Shown here: positions 63,100 to 64,000 of the stretch, piece after piece
How positions within the stretch are numbered: position 1 is the first letter of the stretch
Layout: every line of letters begins with the position of its first letter
Source: Rhynchopus sp. YZ270_cl-10
Lineage: Eukaryota; Euglenozoa; Diplonemea; Diplonemida; Diplonemidae
DNA: 64,000 bases
Direction of reading: 5' to 3'
Assembly: GCA_964035575.1 (NCBI GenBank)
Contig: OZ037867.1
Location: 124,001-188,000 of the forward strand
Translations under genes and position numbers: made by a program
Notes under the pieces: model-generated
Seen by the model: the letters and a program-made list of their open reading frames with translations, nothing else
Database searches by the model: none
Told to the model about the DNA's origin: nothing

Positions 63100-64000
63100 C
63101 TTCAGCATGGTCCATCGGGGGGGAAAGAAATGGTTAAAAAAAAAATACCACTTCTCTCTTGCCTGGAAGAATGGCAGGTGGGCACAAAAAGTCTCAAGGC
63201 ACATAGACACACAACACCTAACACTATGCAACACAGTTACTTCGGGATGTCAAAGCAAGAAGGCAGAGTGTGTGTGGGCCAAAAAGACAGCTTTTTCTGG
63301 AGAGGTTTTAAAAAAGGGGGGGAATCAATCTTTGTTTTGGTCTGGGTTTTTTGTTATTTTTTTTTGTTGAAATACCACAGCCCCCCCGCTCCATAGAAAT
63401 AGTGTGCAGTGCAAACACTGCCCCCTCCCTTTCCCCCTTTTTTACTCTCTAGAATTTATGTAATGGTGACTACTGCTTTGATGCCCTTTTTTTGTTGAGG
63501 AACGCAGTAAGACGAGTTGTAATCTAACCTGAACTGAACCGCTGTCTAGTAGGGGGGGGGGTGCAAAAAGATATCAAAATATCAAAAAAATAAAAATAAA
63601 AGCGAAAATGGCAAAAGACGAAGCATGTTGTGCTTAGTCATCTCGAGAAAAATGAAATAAAAATTATAGGTGAATATAAGCATTCGTGCTTCGCTACCTT
63701 CCTTTTTTGTAAAGAAATATGTTGTCTTACAGTGAACCACACTCCTTGGGTTTACACTGATACGACAAAAGATTTCAAAGAGAAGGATTTAGAATAAAAA
63801 AGAACAAAAAAAACACCAAAGCAAAAAGTGCCGAAAGCGTAGCTAGTGATCAATGCAAAAAGGTCGCTTTTGCTAGTAGTTTTCTTTGTTTGTTTGGGGG
63901 GGTTTTTTTGTGGGGGAACCTTTGGATGATCTATGATCACCTCCTGTGAGACACAACAGACTGTGAGAGCCCGTGAGCCGCTACAACGGGGAGCGCTCGT
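63100..64000. other. gene-free end of the window with two family A repeats
   Basis: Family A-type hairpins at 63612-63642 (GAAGCATGTTGTGCTTAGTC) and 63669-63700 (ATAAGCATTCGTGCTTCGCT), 27 nt apart, in the arrangement seen behind other minus-strand genes, so a gene stop codon may lie just upstream on that strand. No protein recognised. Confidence 0.55.

Noticed and set aside
1-64000. Retroviral, LTR or Polinton-type elements
   Set aside because: No reverse transcriptase, integrase, capsid or DNA polymerase B signature was seen; all repeat ends found are inverted rather than long direct repeats.

Overview
The window looks like nuclear DNA of a eukaryotic protist. Genes are separated by long A/T- and G/C-run-rich spacers, several carry GT-AG introns (46 to about 527 nt), and there are no bacterial operons or Shine-Dalgarno sites. 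Nearly every recognisable gene lies on the minus strand over more than 60 kb, and most start codons sit a few to about 100 nt after a pyrimidine-rich tract ending in AG. Together with RHS/Crinkler-type NTPase-nuclease genes, this resembles the directional gene clusters and spliced-leader trans-splicing of Euglenozoa. True cis-introns argue against a trypanosomatid and would suit a diplonemid or euglenid. The taxonomic call is inference only: no spliced-leader gene was found.

Layout. 1-16.6 kb is a repeat-rich block with almost no host genes. It holds inverted-repeat (TIR/foldback) elements, a 591-bp inverted repeat, a heptamer array, one unclassified 394-aa ORF and a remnant of an NTPase gene. 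16.6-22.2 kb holds two CR-type (Crinkler/RHS-like) P-loop NTPase-nuclease genes. 22.5-32.1 kb holds a GNAT acetyltransferase exon, a membrane-anchored thioredoxin/PDI-like protein, a fatty-acid hydroxylase, a DOT1-like methyltransferase fragment on the plus strand and a low-complexity 506-aa protein, with several small inverted-repeat elements between them. 32.1-40.1 kb is gene-free and full of elements and short hairpin repeats. 40.1-62.9 kb is the gene-dense part, almost all minus: FYVE-kinase, NTF2-fold protein, a four-exon probably mitochondrial DEAD-type helicase (with a divergent two-exon plus-strand gene at its 5' end), a possibly myristoylated 258-aa protein, elongation factor 2, a secreted LamG/Asp-box/EGF-like protein, a secreted beta-propeller, two tandem YghU-like glutathione transferases and an RPUSD1-like pseudouridine synthase. 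The last kilobase carries a decayed fragment of 18S rRNA.

The most unusual content is non-coding. (1) At least 15 inverted-repeat elements each have their own terminal repeat and their own iterated, often palindromic subterminal motif. In two pairs the same core is enclosed by unrelated ends, as if ends and cores were exchanged. (2) Heptamer arrays in two related sequence versions occur at four loci with conserved flanks; one supplies the 5' splice site of a CR gene. (3) Four families of short hairpin repeats (called A, B, C and D here) recur at nearly every gene boundary. Family B also lies inside two introns that are supported by reading-frame continuity.

The genes do not form one pathway. 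They are a mix of translation and RNA (EF2, helicase, pseudouridine synthase), signalling (FYVE-kinase), secretory/ER (PDI-like, LamG, propeller), lipid (hydroxylase) and redox (GST) functions, typical of an unlinked eukaryotic gene cluster invaded by mobile DNA.
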